Origin: Acanthamoeba castellanii str. Neff
Taxonomy: Eukaryota; Discosea; Longamoebia; Acanthamoebidae
Length of the DNA: 64,000 nucleotides
Assembly: GCF_000313135.1 (NCBI RefSeq)
Contig: NW_004457592.1
Location: 5,976-69,975 of the forward strand
Direction of reading: 5' to 3'
A program made the translations under genes and the position numbers. Below the pieces are notes generated by a model, which did no database searches, had not been told where the DNA came from, and was given only the letters and a program-made list of their open reading frames with translations. This document shows, piece after piece, positions 33,594 to 45,097 of the stretch. Positions within the stretch are counted from its first letter, which is position 1; each line of letters opens with the position of its first letter.

Positions 33594-35659
33594 TTACAGC
33601 AACGCCCTCGCCAAGGTCGAGAGCCAAGGCTGAGTGTCGGCAGCCGAGCTATCCTCGCTGTCGGTGTAGTAGGGGCGGAGCTCACGAGGAACCGAAACGC
33701 GCGTCTGAGGCGCGCAGGGGTTGGTGCTGCACGAGGCCTTGATGACGATCAAGGGTCCGCCGTTGACGAGCGGGAGGGTCAGGCCGCCGCGCGTGAACTG
33801 CCCGGGCGCGGGCGGGATGGACGTCCACGGAGCGTCCTTGCCCGGGCTGCCGAACGTGGCGGGCTGCATGGTGGCTCGGACGTAGAGCACCTGGGCGGCG
33901 TTGTCCCAGTAGTAGACGTCGCCGAAGCCGTTGGCGACCTCGGCCACGGAGCTGACGTTCCTGAACGGGTGCGTGCAGACGGCCCAGCTGGTGGAGCACC
34001 ACGAAGCCGCCTGGAAGAAGATGTTGAACTTGGTGCCGGCCGGGTAGGGGAAGGCGAGCACGAGCGAGTCCTTCGGGTCCACCTGGATCTCGGTCAGGTT
34101 GAGCACGTTGGGCGTTCCAGCGGTGTAGCGGATGAACCAGCCGCCGGCCTTGTAGACGATGGGTCCGGTCAACTGGCCCATGGCGGCGAGATCGACGCCG
34201 AGGGACTCGTTGCGGCCGAAGAGGGTGGCCTTGCCGACGACGGTGCAGTTCTTGGTGCCATCTCCGTTGCCGTTGACGCAGATGGTGGAGACGATCTGCG
34301 CCTCGAGAGCGGCATTGTAGCGGAACTTGAGGGCGGCGCTGCTGTCCTTGTCGTCCATGGGACACACCCACCGCTCGGCGACGAGCTTGCAGCTGCTGTG
34401 CATCTTCCACCACTCGTCGGCCCACGCGGAACCGAGAGCGGGTAGCGGCCGAGCACGTTGGTCTGGAGCGGGTAGCGGCCGAGCACGTTGGTCTGGCCCA
34501 TGCGGTAGAGCTCCACGCCGGAGAAGCGCCCGGTGGAGCCCTCGCCGATGACCTGGACGTGCCCGCCGAAGCCGGTGAGGTACTTGTCGCTGCACGGGTA
34601 CGTGGAGTTGGTCACGGCGTCCTTGCACACGGCGTTGGCTGTGTCGGTGGGCTCGGAGTTGAACGGGTCGCCGCGCACGACGATGTTGCGCGTGAGGAGG
34701 CCCACCTCGGCCTGGTACTCGCGCCCGCCGTAGTGCTGGTAGTCGAGCGGCGCGTCGAGCTGGATGGCCGCCACGCTGCTGTCGAGCAAGGTGCGGTAGA
34801 CCTTGACGATGGTGCGCACCTCGTTCCGGTGCCAGTCGCGCGAGTCCTTGATCTCGGTCGAGGTGATGAAGATCGACTGGCCCGGCTGCCAGTTGACCAT
34901 GTCCTGGATGAAGAGGTAGCTGTCGCCCTTCTCGGCCGTCATGGCGAGGCGCGACCAGGTGGGGAAGTAGCGCATGCCGTGGATGTCCACCCGGCCGCCG
35001 CCCGACGCGGCGATGCCCTTGACTGGCGGGCTGGCCGGGAGCAGCTGCGCGTCGCGCGAGCCGTGCAGGGTGATGGTGATGTTGTTGCGCAGGCGGCACG
35101 TGGGCGAGCCGACGAGGAACTCGCCCTGCACGTCGAAGCCCGCCGCCGCCATCGAGATCTGCGCGTCGCCGAGAATGAGCGCCGAGCCAGCCGGGATGGT
35201 GATGGTCTTGAAGACGAACGTTCGGTCGATCGAGCAGGACGACACCAGCACGCGCGTATTGGCCGGGATCGTCACGTTGGTCCCATTGGCCGGAACCGAG
35301 CCGCCGGTCCAGGTCGAGGTGGCGTGCCAGTCCTTGAGGCTGTCCAACTGGTCGAGGTGCGGGCAGCCTGACTGCGGCGGGTCGACCGACGGGGTCACCT
35401 TGGCCGGTCGGTACTTGCTGTACTGCGCCACCTCGCTCCAGTGGTTCTTGACTAGAACCCGACCCGACGGGACAAGGGCGCTGGAGAGGGTCTGCGTGGG
35501 GAACACGGCACCATCGGGAAGCGAGCTGGAGCTGTAGCTGTCGCGCACGCACGTAGCGCCCGTGGCGGGCTGGGTCCCGAAGAGGGCGATCAAGAACAGC
35601 AGCAGGAGGCAAGCGGTGACGGCCCACGAGAGGTGCGAATCTAGTCGGCTCGCAGCCAT
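33594..35659 (-). CDS. Secreted G8-domain beta-helix protein (CEMIP/TMEM2-like), internally damaged
   Basis: Extracellular protein. From ATG at 35659 a signal peptide (LSWAVTACLLLLFLIALFG) leads to a G8 domain: WHATSTWTGGSVPANGTNVT, IPANTRVLVSS and ITIPAGSALILGD. Beta-helix-like repeats follow (GGRVDIHGMRYFPTWSRL, GHVQVIGEGSTGRFSGVELY). G8 proteins such as CEMIP and TMEM2 act on hyaluronan; the substrate here is unknown. At about 34436-34495 a 30-base unit is duplicated, then the frame changes to SAWADEWWKMHSSCKLVAER, which continues to the stop at 33594. After GRYPL, CEMIP-type proteins continue with HxH and a further beta-helix core; that part is missing. No introns are needed elsewhere, unlike most genes here. 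A collapsed assembly, a missed intron or a real deletion are possible. Confidence 0.7.
34436..34495 (-). repeat. Perfect 30-base tandem duplication in the G8 gene
   Basis: Two identical 30-base units encode QTNVLGRYPL twice, directly before the frame break of the G8-domain gene. A duplication at the exact break point suggests a replication or assembly slip. Confidence 0.95.
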
Positions 35660-35934
35660 GATGGGATGGTGGTACAAAGAAGAAATGAACACGAAGCCCG
35701 GCGACAACTGAAACCCAAGTCGCGGCAGTATTGGCTTTGCTCCGACTGGCCGACCATTTAATTGCCATGATCGGACTGCGGTGATAGGTTAAATAAAGTG
35801 ACGTGGCGCCAGCCCAGCTGGATGGTTGGCGCAACCAATTTGGTCCGTGATTGGGTACTGAAAGATGCGCACTGGCAACGCGTCCGATGCTCGGATTTTT
35901 CTCGGCACGTCTCCACACATTGCCCCACTATGCT

Positions 35935-37090
35935 CTAAGATCCAGCTGGGCAAATTTCATCAGCCAAAAACTGCAAATCACAATAATAATAGTTTTGGCC
36001 AATCAATTGATGGGATTTGGCATGTGGATTGATAGGCTAATTAGACTGTGACTTGAGCATCCTTGCAGCATGCACCCCTACAGGTGTCCCTATGATTTTG
36101 AGCCCTTCAGCAACAGCAGTACATCCCACATCACCCTCACCATGATTGGCATGCACAAGTTCCTCAGCATCTTGCACCCACACTAGGCCCAATTCAGGCA
36201 CAGGCCAGCAGGGCCACCTTCACATTCAGCAGTGGTGAAGGTGAGCACAACTGCTGTCTTGGTGGCATCATCCATGACACCTTGCAGCACCACCACCAGA
36301 CCTCAAGGCCTTGCAGCAGTGGAAGGCAGCATGCATGTGTCACAAATGGGGTGTTGCAGATGATGTCCAATACTATCTTATTGCCATGCTGACATTCCTG
36401 GTTATCCATGTTGATTGTCAGGAACAGCACACACACACACATAAACAACCATAAACTCACTCTCATGCACTCACTCTCTCTCTCTCTCCATTACCCACAT
36501 GCACACACACACACAACACCAAAAAACACAACCTAAGTGTGGGCCAGTGCTTGCAATGGCCTAAAGAGCAGCAAATTCAGGTGCACCAAAGGCAACAAGG
36601 AGAGCAGGCAAGATCATAGGCTCCAAGAGAGAGAGAGAGGATTGATGAGTGCAAACTGGCCAAGAAAATCAGAAATAAACAAAGAAAAAGGGCTAGCAGG
36701 CCAAGAGGGGGTGAAAGAGAGGGCAATGGGTGAGAGCAAAGCTGCACATGAGGGAGGGCTCTGCCAGGGTAGGGGTGATGAGGAGCTGAGGTGACAAGGA
36801 AGAGAGACACACAGGCAAGAATGGGAACTATGAGAGCCAGCCAGCCAGCAGCAGCTGTTTGCAAACAACCACTTTTGCAAAACAACCACTTTTGCAAACA
36901 ACCACTTTTGCAAAAACAACCACCAATGCTGCAGAGGTGTAGGGGAAAACTGAACAAAAAGGGGTCCATTTCTTGTTTGCTCTCTCTCTTGTGTGTGTGT
37001 GTGCACCTCCACAGCCCCCCCTGGCAAAAATCAGCAACTCCACCATTTGCCAAACAAGACACACTGCATTCTGTTAAGCTCAACCTCCTC
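35935..37090. other. CpG-poor, repeat-rich DNA, left part of the accessory island
   Basis: Composition changes sharply near 35935: CpG becomes rare and CA/TG words dominate. It contains a 40-codon frame (from 36070, MHPYRCPYDFEPFSNSST), AC, TC and GA microsatellites (36430-36640) and tandem repeats. I see no gene I can support. Confidence 0.6.
36858..36921 (+). repeat. Tandem repeat, ~17-base unit AACAACCACTTTTGCAA
   Basis: Between three and four slightly variable copies of the unit in the CpG-poor region. Confidence 0.85.
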
Positions 37091-38060
37091 AGAGCGAGAG
37101 GAAGAGAGGCTGAGAAGCCAAGAGACGTGATTGAGGGAGAAGAGGGAAAATGTATTGTAGGAGTTTGGCAAGTACAAACACAGAGGAAGGAAAAAGGTGA
37201 GAATACTCAAGATTATGAGTAGTCAACATTTCTTGCGGCGTTCGCATTTTTTTCTGTCAGCAAAGTGGAGATCTGGACAGCAAGCAGACAGTGAGAGAAG
37301 AGGCCAGCAAGGACGAGGGTCGTGGTGGCAGGAGAGGACAGGTTTTTATTTGGCTGGCGGCAATAGAAGCCTCGCGCCAGGTCGGACAAATTTTGTGGCG
37401 GAAGAGCGCGAGAATACAGACAGGTTTGTTGTTGCTTTTGTTGACATCTTTTTATTTCTGCGGCATGGATTCTTCTTTGGCCCAAAGGCGGCGACGTGGG
37501 AGCAGCGTGTTCTCTTCGCCCCCGGCGACTTTGCCCCAACCACCCCGACAGCCGACGCCGTGCGTCAAAAACCCCCCAACGCGCACCAGAACAGCCTTCC
37601 GCTGGACGACAGGCAAAGCGACGGCGGCGCGGGAGTGACATATTCTCTTGTCCTCCGCCGCCGCCACCGCAAGAGCCATTGGTGTACGCCCGTGTGGAGG
37701 CACCGCCCGCGTTGGCATCGGCGCCCCCTGTGGTGACGCCAGCGCCTCCCACGACGCCGCTACCGTTGGTCGATGCGGACCAAGTGAAGCACGTGTTGGC
37801 GCCGTCCGCACAACACCAGCTCGGAGGGATGTGCGAGCGCACTCTGGGAGACTAGAAAAAGAGTAAGTCTCCCTCCCCTGCGCTCACAAGACGAGGCTGG
37901 TGAGCGCCTAACCGGCGCCCACCAGCTCACACTAGCTGCGTGAAACGGCAATTTGCGCAGCAAGGGAGCAAAAAAGGGAAAGCACGCTAACCGCGTGTCC
38001 CCGACTCTAGCCAAGTCATCTCCATGCCAACCGTCACATGAAGAGGGGAGCCACTTTATT
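37091..38060. other. CpG-normal interlude inside the island
   Basis: About 1 kb where CpG is again common, between two CpG-poor stretches. Open frames exist on both strands; the most gene-like is plus-strand 37496-37855, with a proline-rich part followed by VDADQVKHVLAPSAQHQ and a stop at 37853. No family recognised and no clear start, so I do not call it as a gene. Confidence 0.4.
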
Positions 38061-38125
38061 TGGGTAGCAACAAACTGTGTTGTTCTGGCTTCACTGAACA
38101 ACTACAGTTCAAGTGGATATTCACC

Positions 38126-39761
38126 ATGTCAAAAGGCCACACCACTGCTGTTCCTGTCTGTCTGCTCTCAGGCCTGCCCAGTTGCAGCAAGTCTGTGCTA
38201 GTTAGGGTCCTGGCGCGCTCTGCTGGTTATGACACTGTCAAAGTGATTGACACTTCAAGCATATTGGTGTGTGGTGTCAATCTGATGATGCAACTGAAAT
38301 TGTGTGTGCTCAGCCCTGCGCGCTGCCTGGTGGTGTTGGAGGACGCTGACATGCTCTGTGCCATAGCAGACTCTTACAAGTCAGATTCCAGTACTGCCAC
38401 AAGCCACTACACTTTGGAAGACTTGCTGCTGCTTGTCAGTTCACTGTCACAGATGCAAAAGGATCATGGAGACCACCAACCCACTCATTATCACCTATTG
38501 CAGGATGAAGTGGTGCATTGTGCAAGACCTGGAGAACCTGGCACTGCATTGCGCCCTGTGTGTGCCCATGTTAGACGCCCCACTTGATGAAATGACTGTG
38601 TTGACTGTGCGCATCACACACCACCTCTTGGACAGTGTGCTGCTGCATCAAGCTGATCAGGATGCACATTCTTTTGCACATCTACTTGATCATGGCAACC
38701 ATGACCTGTGGTGCTGCTACATGGCAGCCTATGACCGATACCTGGCTGCCACACACAGTATCAAACCAGCAACCACGCCCATTGACAACAATCTCAGGTG
38801 GAATCCCTTGTCTGCCATGTGTGCCATTGTCTATGGTGTTGCCAACGCCAGCTTTGGTCACACCAAGGCCAACACTGTCGACATGGCACTGACACTGGCG
38901 TTGCTGCCCTCACAGTTCATGCTCAACCTGGTGCAGGACAATTGTCAGGATGCCTTTGCCAACATGCATGCCCATGGCACTCTGGCGATGAGCACTCTGG
39001 CAATGGACTCTTTGGCCTCTGCCATGGACTGTCTGTCTGACATTGATGTTATGGCTGGCAGTCTCTATGGTTGTTATTCAGACGCCCTTTCCAATGACGT
39101 GGCACATTATCTTACAGCACACACCATGCTCACCTGCCAGCACAACACTGCACACATCAGGCTCATACCTTTTTACCCACCTCACAACAGCATTATGCCA
39201 TTGACACATCAACCATCTTCCACCAAGACAGTTGCCCTGCCTGCCAATATACAACCGCCCCACTACAACACTGGCATGCACATTGTGTATGATTGCACAC
39301 GCTGGGACAAGTTAATGGTGTTTCATGCCACTGCATCTGTGCTGCAAGCACATGACATGAACTTTTTCTGCATCTGGGACCACCAAATGCCGCTCATACT
39401 TAGGCTGGTGTCACTGATGAAGGCAGCCAACTAGTGCACAGAGTTGCACAGTTTCATCACCACTCTGCTCAACCACAGTGCCTCCTGCCAGTATGTTGTG
39501 TCACTCATGACCTTGATGTTTCCTTGCCTAACTGGAGACCCACTAGAGTGGAAGGCCTTTTTCAGTATGTTGACACTGAGCATCCTGCATGATATAGCAC
39601 CACTCATCATCTCCACTGCATCCACTGGGTCAACCACCTATGTGGCCAATGGCATTGTCAAGTGGGTTCCTCAGGTGCCCTCATCTGCTTCATCTCCAGT
39701 GCCTGTCAGTGATCCTGTTGAGTGTGGCATGCACTTTGTGCGCCTGCCACCACCATCCTGA
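38126..39761 (+). pseudogene. Broken AAA+ clamp-loader-like gene (RFC-type)
   Basis: Intronless and CpG-poor. From ATG 38126: a Walker A-like GLPSCSKSVLVRVLA (the glycine before the lysine is Ser), a Walker B-like CLVVLEDADML, and, after a frameshift near 38455, a sensor-1-like TTNPLIITYC. This order resembles large-subunit RFC/Rad24-type AAA+ ATPases. The second frame runs to a TAG at 39432 and then continues open in the same frame (FITTLLNHSASCQYVVS ... MHFVRLPPPS) to 39761. One frameshift and one internal stop, with otherwise long open frames, suggest a recently dead gene. A viral or mobile origin is an inference from composition and setting. Confidence 0.5.
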
Positions 39762-39949
39762 ACTGCAATGTCAACTGCCAACCAATTGCTGCCTCTGTCA
39801 ACCAAGGCAAAACCTTTGCACCAGCACAACAATGGGCGCACAGCGACTGTGCCTGCAGGGACAGACAAGACATGCTATGTTAGCTGGATGGTGAGCCCTC
39901 TCTTGGCGCAGCACTTGGCCCTCTATGACATGGAAGATCTTCCCAAGTA

Positions 39950-41735
39950 GCAGCAGCCACTGCACAGAGCTGCTTGCTGGTGGCACTTTTGTTGTACTGC
40001 TTGAGGTGGTGATAGATCTGGTAAAGGTAGTTGAAGGTGGCAATGTTCATGCCCTCAGCTCCCTCAATTACCTCTACAAGACAGATGGGCTGATGGGGCT
40101 AGTGCTTGTCCCATCTCTTTTTGGTGTGCTGCTTGGCCTTGTGGCGCTTGGATATCTTGAGTGCCTTTAGATTGCAGGGCACCTTGTGCTCCACACCAGA
40201 CGCCTCCATCTTGGCGCCAAACTGCACCACATCCAGCAACCCATAAACTCCTCCTTGCACTCTTTTATGAGGTTGTACATGCACACTTGATTGGGTGTAC
40301 ACAACACAACACTGTCCCTCACAATGACATTGCCTGCATCCAACACTGCTGCTGCCTCTTCCAGCATGACATGTGCTGCTGCTGGTGTGGACTCCATGGC
40401 TTGCTGTCTTACCAAGCCTGTGCCTTTTATCAATAACAACACCCAGCACACACCACAAAAAATACCACCTATGCCACTCCCACACAAGGCTGACCCTGAA
40501 GTGCCAACACCTGCACACAAGCACATGTGCTACATCAACCACCAGGGTTGCAAGTTGGCCTGTATGTTCCCCATTCAGTGCAGCATGTGTTGCTTCAACA
40601 TGGACAGCCATTCATAGCTCTTCTTTCACCTCTACAACGCCAGCCTACCACTTCCCAAGGTGTGTGCACACAGCAGGTTTAGACACATCTGCTGCCTCCA
40701 CTACCTCCTCTCCACAGTGGACTGGCTTGCCACAACACTGGCCTACAAGTATACCAACTCCCTGCATTCACCTGCTGATCACAACAACACCAATGCCAAG
40801 GTCTACCAACAGCCACCTGGTCTGCACATTGCCAAATTACCTGGCCACCCTTGACACCACTCTATTGAATAATCTGTATCAGCAAAAGTGTGCACCATCA
40901 CCATTATGTGCTGTGTGGGGAGGGTGAAGGATTGCCATTTTTTTATTCCTCAGTTGCCAACTGCCTCTTTGCCTTCCAGCACTCAATGAGTTGCACTGTC
41001 ATTGCATGGTGTGTCACCAGCTGGCTGTCCACTGGGAATTTGCCCATCTTCCTCAAGATCTTGGTGAGCCCATCGATGTTGTTCTCCATGCACTGTATGA
41101 TGGCATTGGTGTTGGTCCTTGAGGGTTTGGACCACTTGTTGGAAGTGTGTGCATCCATTGATGTCAATCTCACCTGTCTGCCACTCCATGTTATTGGCAA
41201 CACAGTTGGTGTCAGCAATAAACTCTCACAAGATCTGGCCCAGCATGATGACATCAACCATGGAGAGGATGGTGCAGATGGAGCCAGGACCCATGCTGTG
41301 GCCCTCCCTCTCCATCATGTCAATGATGTTGCTGCCAAGCTGCATCAGTTCATCAGTAGTGAAGCAGTGCAGCTTGCCCCCATGCTGACAGTAGAGCATG
41401 CACACTTTGGCCTCAAGGTGGAGGGTGATGAGACTGGACTCAGTGTTGCACAGAATCTTGGCCAGCATGTTGTTCTGCGCAAGCAATTTCCAACACTTGC
41501 CCACCATCTCCTTGCTGTCCTTGTACTCACCACATCAATCCCCTTGAGGTTGTTGTGCTTGAGGTACTAAATGGCCAACAGCGTCACACACCTCAACAGC
41601 TTGGTAGTGCAGCAACATCACCTTGTGCCAGCCCTTAATAAACTCTGTGCAAATGTTGGGGCTGGGCACCACAAGACAGTGAAAGCTGAGCAGGGCATTC
41701 ATGAGCAGCAGAAAGTCCGCCTCCCTGTGATGCTG
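39950..41735. other. CpG-poor DNA with unresolved open frames on both strands
   Basis: Plausible protein pieces occur on the minus strand: FGAKMEASGVEHKVPCNLKA with a basic ending near 40100-40200, interrupted by TAG and then continuing IEGAEGMNIATFNYLYQIYH toward 39960; and, left of the gap, LAQNNMLAKILCNTESSLIT and MENNIDGLTKILRKMGKFPV with a frame change near 41110. The plus strand at 40450-40850 also has gene-like pieces (CYINHQGCKLACMFPIQCSM, LLSTVDWLATTLAYKYTN). Low CpG lengthens chance frames, so I do not choose among them. Confidence 0.4.
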
Positions 41736-42287
41736 NNNNNNNNNNNNNNNNNNNNNNNNNNNNNNNNNNNNNNNNNNNNNNNNNNNNNNNNNNNNNNNNN
41801 NNNNNNNNNNNNNNNNNNNNNNNNNNNNNNNNNNNNNNNNNNNNNNNNNNNNNNNNNNNNNNNNNNNNNNNNNNNNNNNNNNNNNNNNNNNNNNNNNNNN
41901 NNNNNNNNNNNNNNNNNNNNNNNNNNNNNNNNNNNNNNNNNNNNNNNNNNNNNNNNNNNNNNNNNNNNNNNNNNNNNNNNNNNNNNNNNNNNNNNNNNNN
42001 NNNNNNNNNNNNNNNNNNNNNNNNNNNNNNNNNNNNNNNNNNNNNNNNNNNNNNNNNNNNNNNNNNNNNNNNNNNNNNNNNNNNNNNNNNNNNNNNNNNN
42101 NNNNNNNNNNNNNNNNNNNNNNNNNNNNNNNNNNNNNNNNNNNNNNNNNNNNNNNNNNNNNNNNNNNNNNNNNNNNNNNNNNNNNNNNNNNNNNNNNNNN
42201 NNNNNNNNNNNNNNNNNNNNNNNNNNNNNNNNNNNNNNNNNNNNNNNNNNNNNNNNNNNNNNNNNNNNNNNNNNNNNNNNNNNNNNN
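41736..42287. other. Assembly gap (552 N)
   Basis: Run of undetermined bases inside the CpG-poor island. Open frames drawn across it have no meaning. Confidence 1.
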
Positions 42288-42633
42288 AACTACTGTGCAA
42301 GCACTGACAACATCATGGGCTGACATGCCAGCTCTTCTGCTCCAAGGTTGTGAACAAGGCCCTGAGCAATTCTGCAATGTGCGAGTACCCATCATTGGTG
42401 GCCGCCCAGCAATCACTGTGCACATGCATCCTTGCCAAGAAAGGTGTTTGGTGTTTCATGGTGGATTGCACAGTACTGGCACATTGAAGTTGCTGATCCC
42501 ACTTTCCATGCTAAGGCCTGGGCAGCATCATGTATACTCATGTTCTACTGCCAAATCAACTTTCCTTTCACCATGTTATTTTATTTTTGACATTCACCTG
42601 CCATCCAGGAATGGTGATGCATTGCACAAATAA
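42288..42633 (+). CDS. Unidentified partial reading frame right of the gap
   Basis: An open frame enters from the gap and ends at 42631. It reads CNVRVPIIGGRPAITVHMHP, LVFHGGLHSTGTLKLLIPLS and FIFDIHLPSRNGDALHK, which looks like real protein rather than chance. The 5' end is lost in the gap. I do not recognise a family. It is CpG-poor like the clamp-loader-like gene and on the same strand. Confidence 0.4.
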
Positions 42634-44045
42634 CTTGTGGTCATTTGAAATGAGAGGTCACAAATGATTGTGGAATTTATGTTGTGCTAAAATCATGTGA
42701 GATTTGACATTTTTGATTTACAGGGCAGTTTTGAAGATTTGGATCTGCATGTGTGATTTTGACACCATGGATCACCATTCAGTTCAAGAGGGCCAGCAAT
42801 CTGCGCAAGGCACTCAAATTCAACAGTAAGCCCCCCCTACCCCCCCTACCCCTGGCCTCCCCATTCCCTCTGCTACCCCTCTACCCTGATCCAGACCACA
42901 AGCATTTCAACAGCAAGTGCATCACCATCACTAAGGCCAAATCAGAAGAAGAGTGTGAAGCTGCCCTCAAGTGCCTGGCAGGATCAGAGGTTAGGCTGGC
43001 AGCTAGAGCTGCTGCCCAACAGGCCCGCCTGCAGTGCCAAGCTGACAAGAGGGCAGTCAACACCACTGCCATGGCTGAGTATGAAAGGAATGCCCTCCTC
43101 CTGGCCCAGAATTTCCCCAAGCGCCCCTAGTCCTACCCCCTGGTGGTGCTGTGATGCCAGCCCCAGGCCTGCCCCCTCCCACTCCTCTTTCTTTCCCCAC
43201 TCTTGTCTCCTTGGGTTTGGGTGGTCCATCCTCTTGCTCCTGATCCTTGGAGCCCCACTTGTAGCCACAGACAAGAACTGCACCTCCTGCTACAACAAAG
43301 AGGGGGCCTGAAACCCTGTAACTGCTCCTGTGGGAATTCAGCTGGCACAAGTGAGTAAAAAAGGAAGTACTCCTACCAGAACTCACCCCTTACCTCACCA
43401 ACCCTGCTGACATGCTGGCGGCTGACATCAATCATGGCAAACCACATATCCTGGGCATGTGGACAGTTCCACCCCTCAGCACTGAGGTCACCATATTTGA
43501 CCCCAAAGGGTGGGTGGTGGAGGGCAACCTACACCACAAGGCCATTGGGTTGCACACCAAAAAGTGGGCTGAATGCATGAGCTGCAAACCAATGCAAGGG
43601 GTGAGACAAACACACTGATAGAGCTACCCTGCATTCTGTGCTAGACTGCAGCTGTGACCCCTCTCAACATGTAGTCATTGTGTATGTGTATGTGATAAAG
43701 TAAGTGTCTGGTTTTACAGTTCTTGTTGTTATGTATGCATAGGTGCAAGACACCCTGCCATCAGCCATGGCCAACAACAAGGAACTAGATGCCCAACATT
43801 GCTTACTATGCCCAATTGATCTTGCAACACCACAAATCCCTTCTTCATTGACATCCCTTCTTCAATTCTTTTTTGTTGATAATGCCTTGATCTATTTTTG
43901 GCAGTGTCACCCACACCAAGCTCCTCCATCTGCTCTACCAGGCCAGCTCACACACCTGACCACCAGGTCCATCTTCTCTTGCTCAACACACTCATCACCC
44001 TCCCTTACACTCACCTCCTCTGATTCTACAAGCAGTGCACCCACT
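42634..44045. other. CpG-poor DNA, right end of the island
   Basis: Contains short plus-strand frames that may be fragments or exons: AKSEEECEAALKCLAGSEVR and NTTAMAEYERNALLLAQNFP (42930-43130), and STEVTIFDPKGWVVEGNLHH (43470-43600). None has a clear start or family. C-rich and T-rich runs near 42825-42860 could be intron-like. CpG-rich sequence returns at about 44045. Confidence 0.4.
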
Positions 44046-44328
44046 TCATAATTAGCATTCAGCAATAAATCTTTTGCAATTCGAAATCGCTGGCGCTGGC
44101 CTTGCCGTTCGCGGAGTGTAGAAAGGATTTTTCAGCTGAGTTGCGTTGGTTATGCGGGACTGGCTGGTGCTGACGTGGCAACTTTCCCCCCGCGGGATTC
44201 GCTCCGGCCGCGCAATATTCACCGGGAAAAAATAGCCAGAGAATTCGGCTCCGTCCTCCGCGGGCTCTCAGAGCCGACCACCATCCTCCTGCACCTTCTC
44301 GTCATCGCCCAACAAGGACTGCTCAAGC

Positions 44329-44721
44329 ATGAAATTCGCCTACACCATTCTCTACGTCCCCGATGTCAGCGCTTCGCTTGCCTTCTTCAACCTCGCCTTC
44401 GGCCTGCCCACCCGCTTCCTCCATGAGTCCGGCACCTACGGCGAACTGGAAACCAGCGCCACCGCCCTAGCCTTCGCCGCCCATGAACTGGCCGGGATGA
44501 ACTTCAGCGGCGGCCATGTCGAAGCCCACAGCTCGACCAGGCCGCTGGGCATGGAAATCGCCCTGGTCTGCGAAGACGTGCACGCAGCGCATCGACGGGC
44601 GCTGGATGCAGGCGCCAGCGAACTCAGCGCGCCAAGCGAAAAACCCTGGGGGCAGACGGTGTCCTATGTGCGCTGCCCTGACGGCATGCTGGTGGAGTTG
44701 TGCACGGCGGTACAGCGCTAG
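44329..44721 (+). CDS. Glyoxalase/VOC-superfamily protein, Pseudomonas-like
   Basis: A 130-residue single-domain protein of the vicinal oxygen chelate (glyoxalase/bleomycin resistance/dioxygenase) superfamily; substrate unknown. MKFAYTILYVPDVSASLAFF starts the first beta-alpha unit; MEIALVCEDVHAAHRRAL and WGQTVSYVRCPDGMLVELCT give the second half with the metal-ligand Glu near the end. It has no intron, a purine-rich AAGGA ten bases before the ATG that would serve as a bacterial ribosome binding site, and G/C-ending codons. By memory it is close to Pseudomonas VOC proteins. Together with the REP-like element after its stop, this argues for bacterial DNA: a recent transfer or a contaminated joint. 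Confidence 0.88.
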   Translation: MKFAYTILYVPDVSASLAFFNLAFGLPTRFLHESGTYGELETSATALAFAAHELAGMNFSGGHVEAHSSTRPLGMEIALVCEDVHAAHRRALDAGASELSAPSEKPWGQTVSYVRCPDGMLVELCTAVQR

Positions 44722-44734
44722 TCTCTACAGGCCC

Positions 44735-44795
44735 GACTTGCTCGCGAGGGCGCCCCCCACAACCACCATCGCCGGCAAGCCGGGCTCCCACAGAA
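44735..44795 (+). repeat. REP-like palindromic element of Pseudomonas type
   Basis: GACTTGCTCGCGAGGGCG and CATCGCCGGCAAGCCGG followed by GCTCCCACAG look like the paired arms of the REP elements that lie after genes in Pseudomonas. The assignment is from memory of those elements. Confidence 0.65.
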
Positions 44796-45097
44796 GCCAC
44801 TGTCCCACTGTCCCCTTTGAAACCAAGGCGATCCTTCGGCGGTCCCTGTTTACCTTCCTTCGTGTTCTTTATTTGGACTCGCTCGCGACGAGCACCCGAA
44901 CACGACCACGATGATCCATGTCGGCTTTGTTCAGCTCAAGAGAGGCATCGCGGGATTCGAGACGACGAGCACAGCCAACGGCGGATGGAGGGACTTGTTC
45001 CAACAGCGGACCCCAGGGCGAAAGATTGGGGATGGCCCTGTGTTCGATCTCGTAGGACCGACATACCTCGCACGCACCCTCACGATCTTGGCGCAAC

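Noticed and set aside
33573..34445. Long plus-strand open frame (290 codons) opposite the G8 gene
   Set aside because: Antisense shadow of a GC-rich coding exon; composition dominated by Arg/Gly/Val.
41535..42425. Open frames across the N gap
   Set aside because: They are open only because N codons cannot stop; the two flanks cannot be joined.
35935..44045. Ordinary retrotransposon or DNA transposon as the source of the island
   Set aside because: I found no reverse transcriptase, integrase or transposase motif, and no long terminal repeats or clear terminal inverted repeats in the readable sequence.
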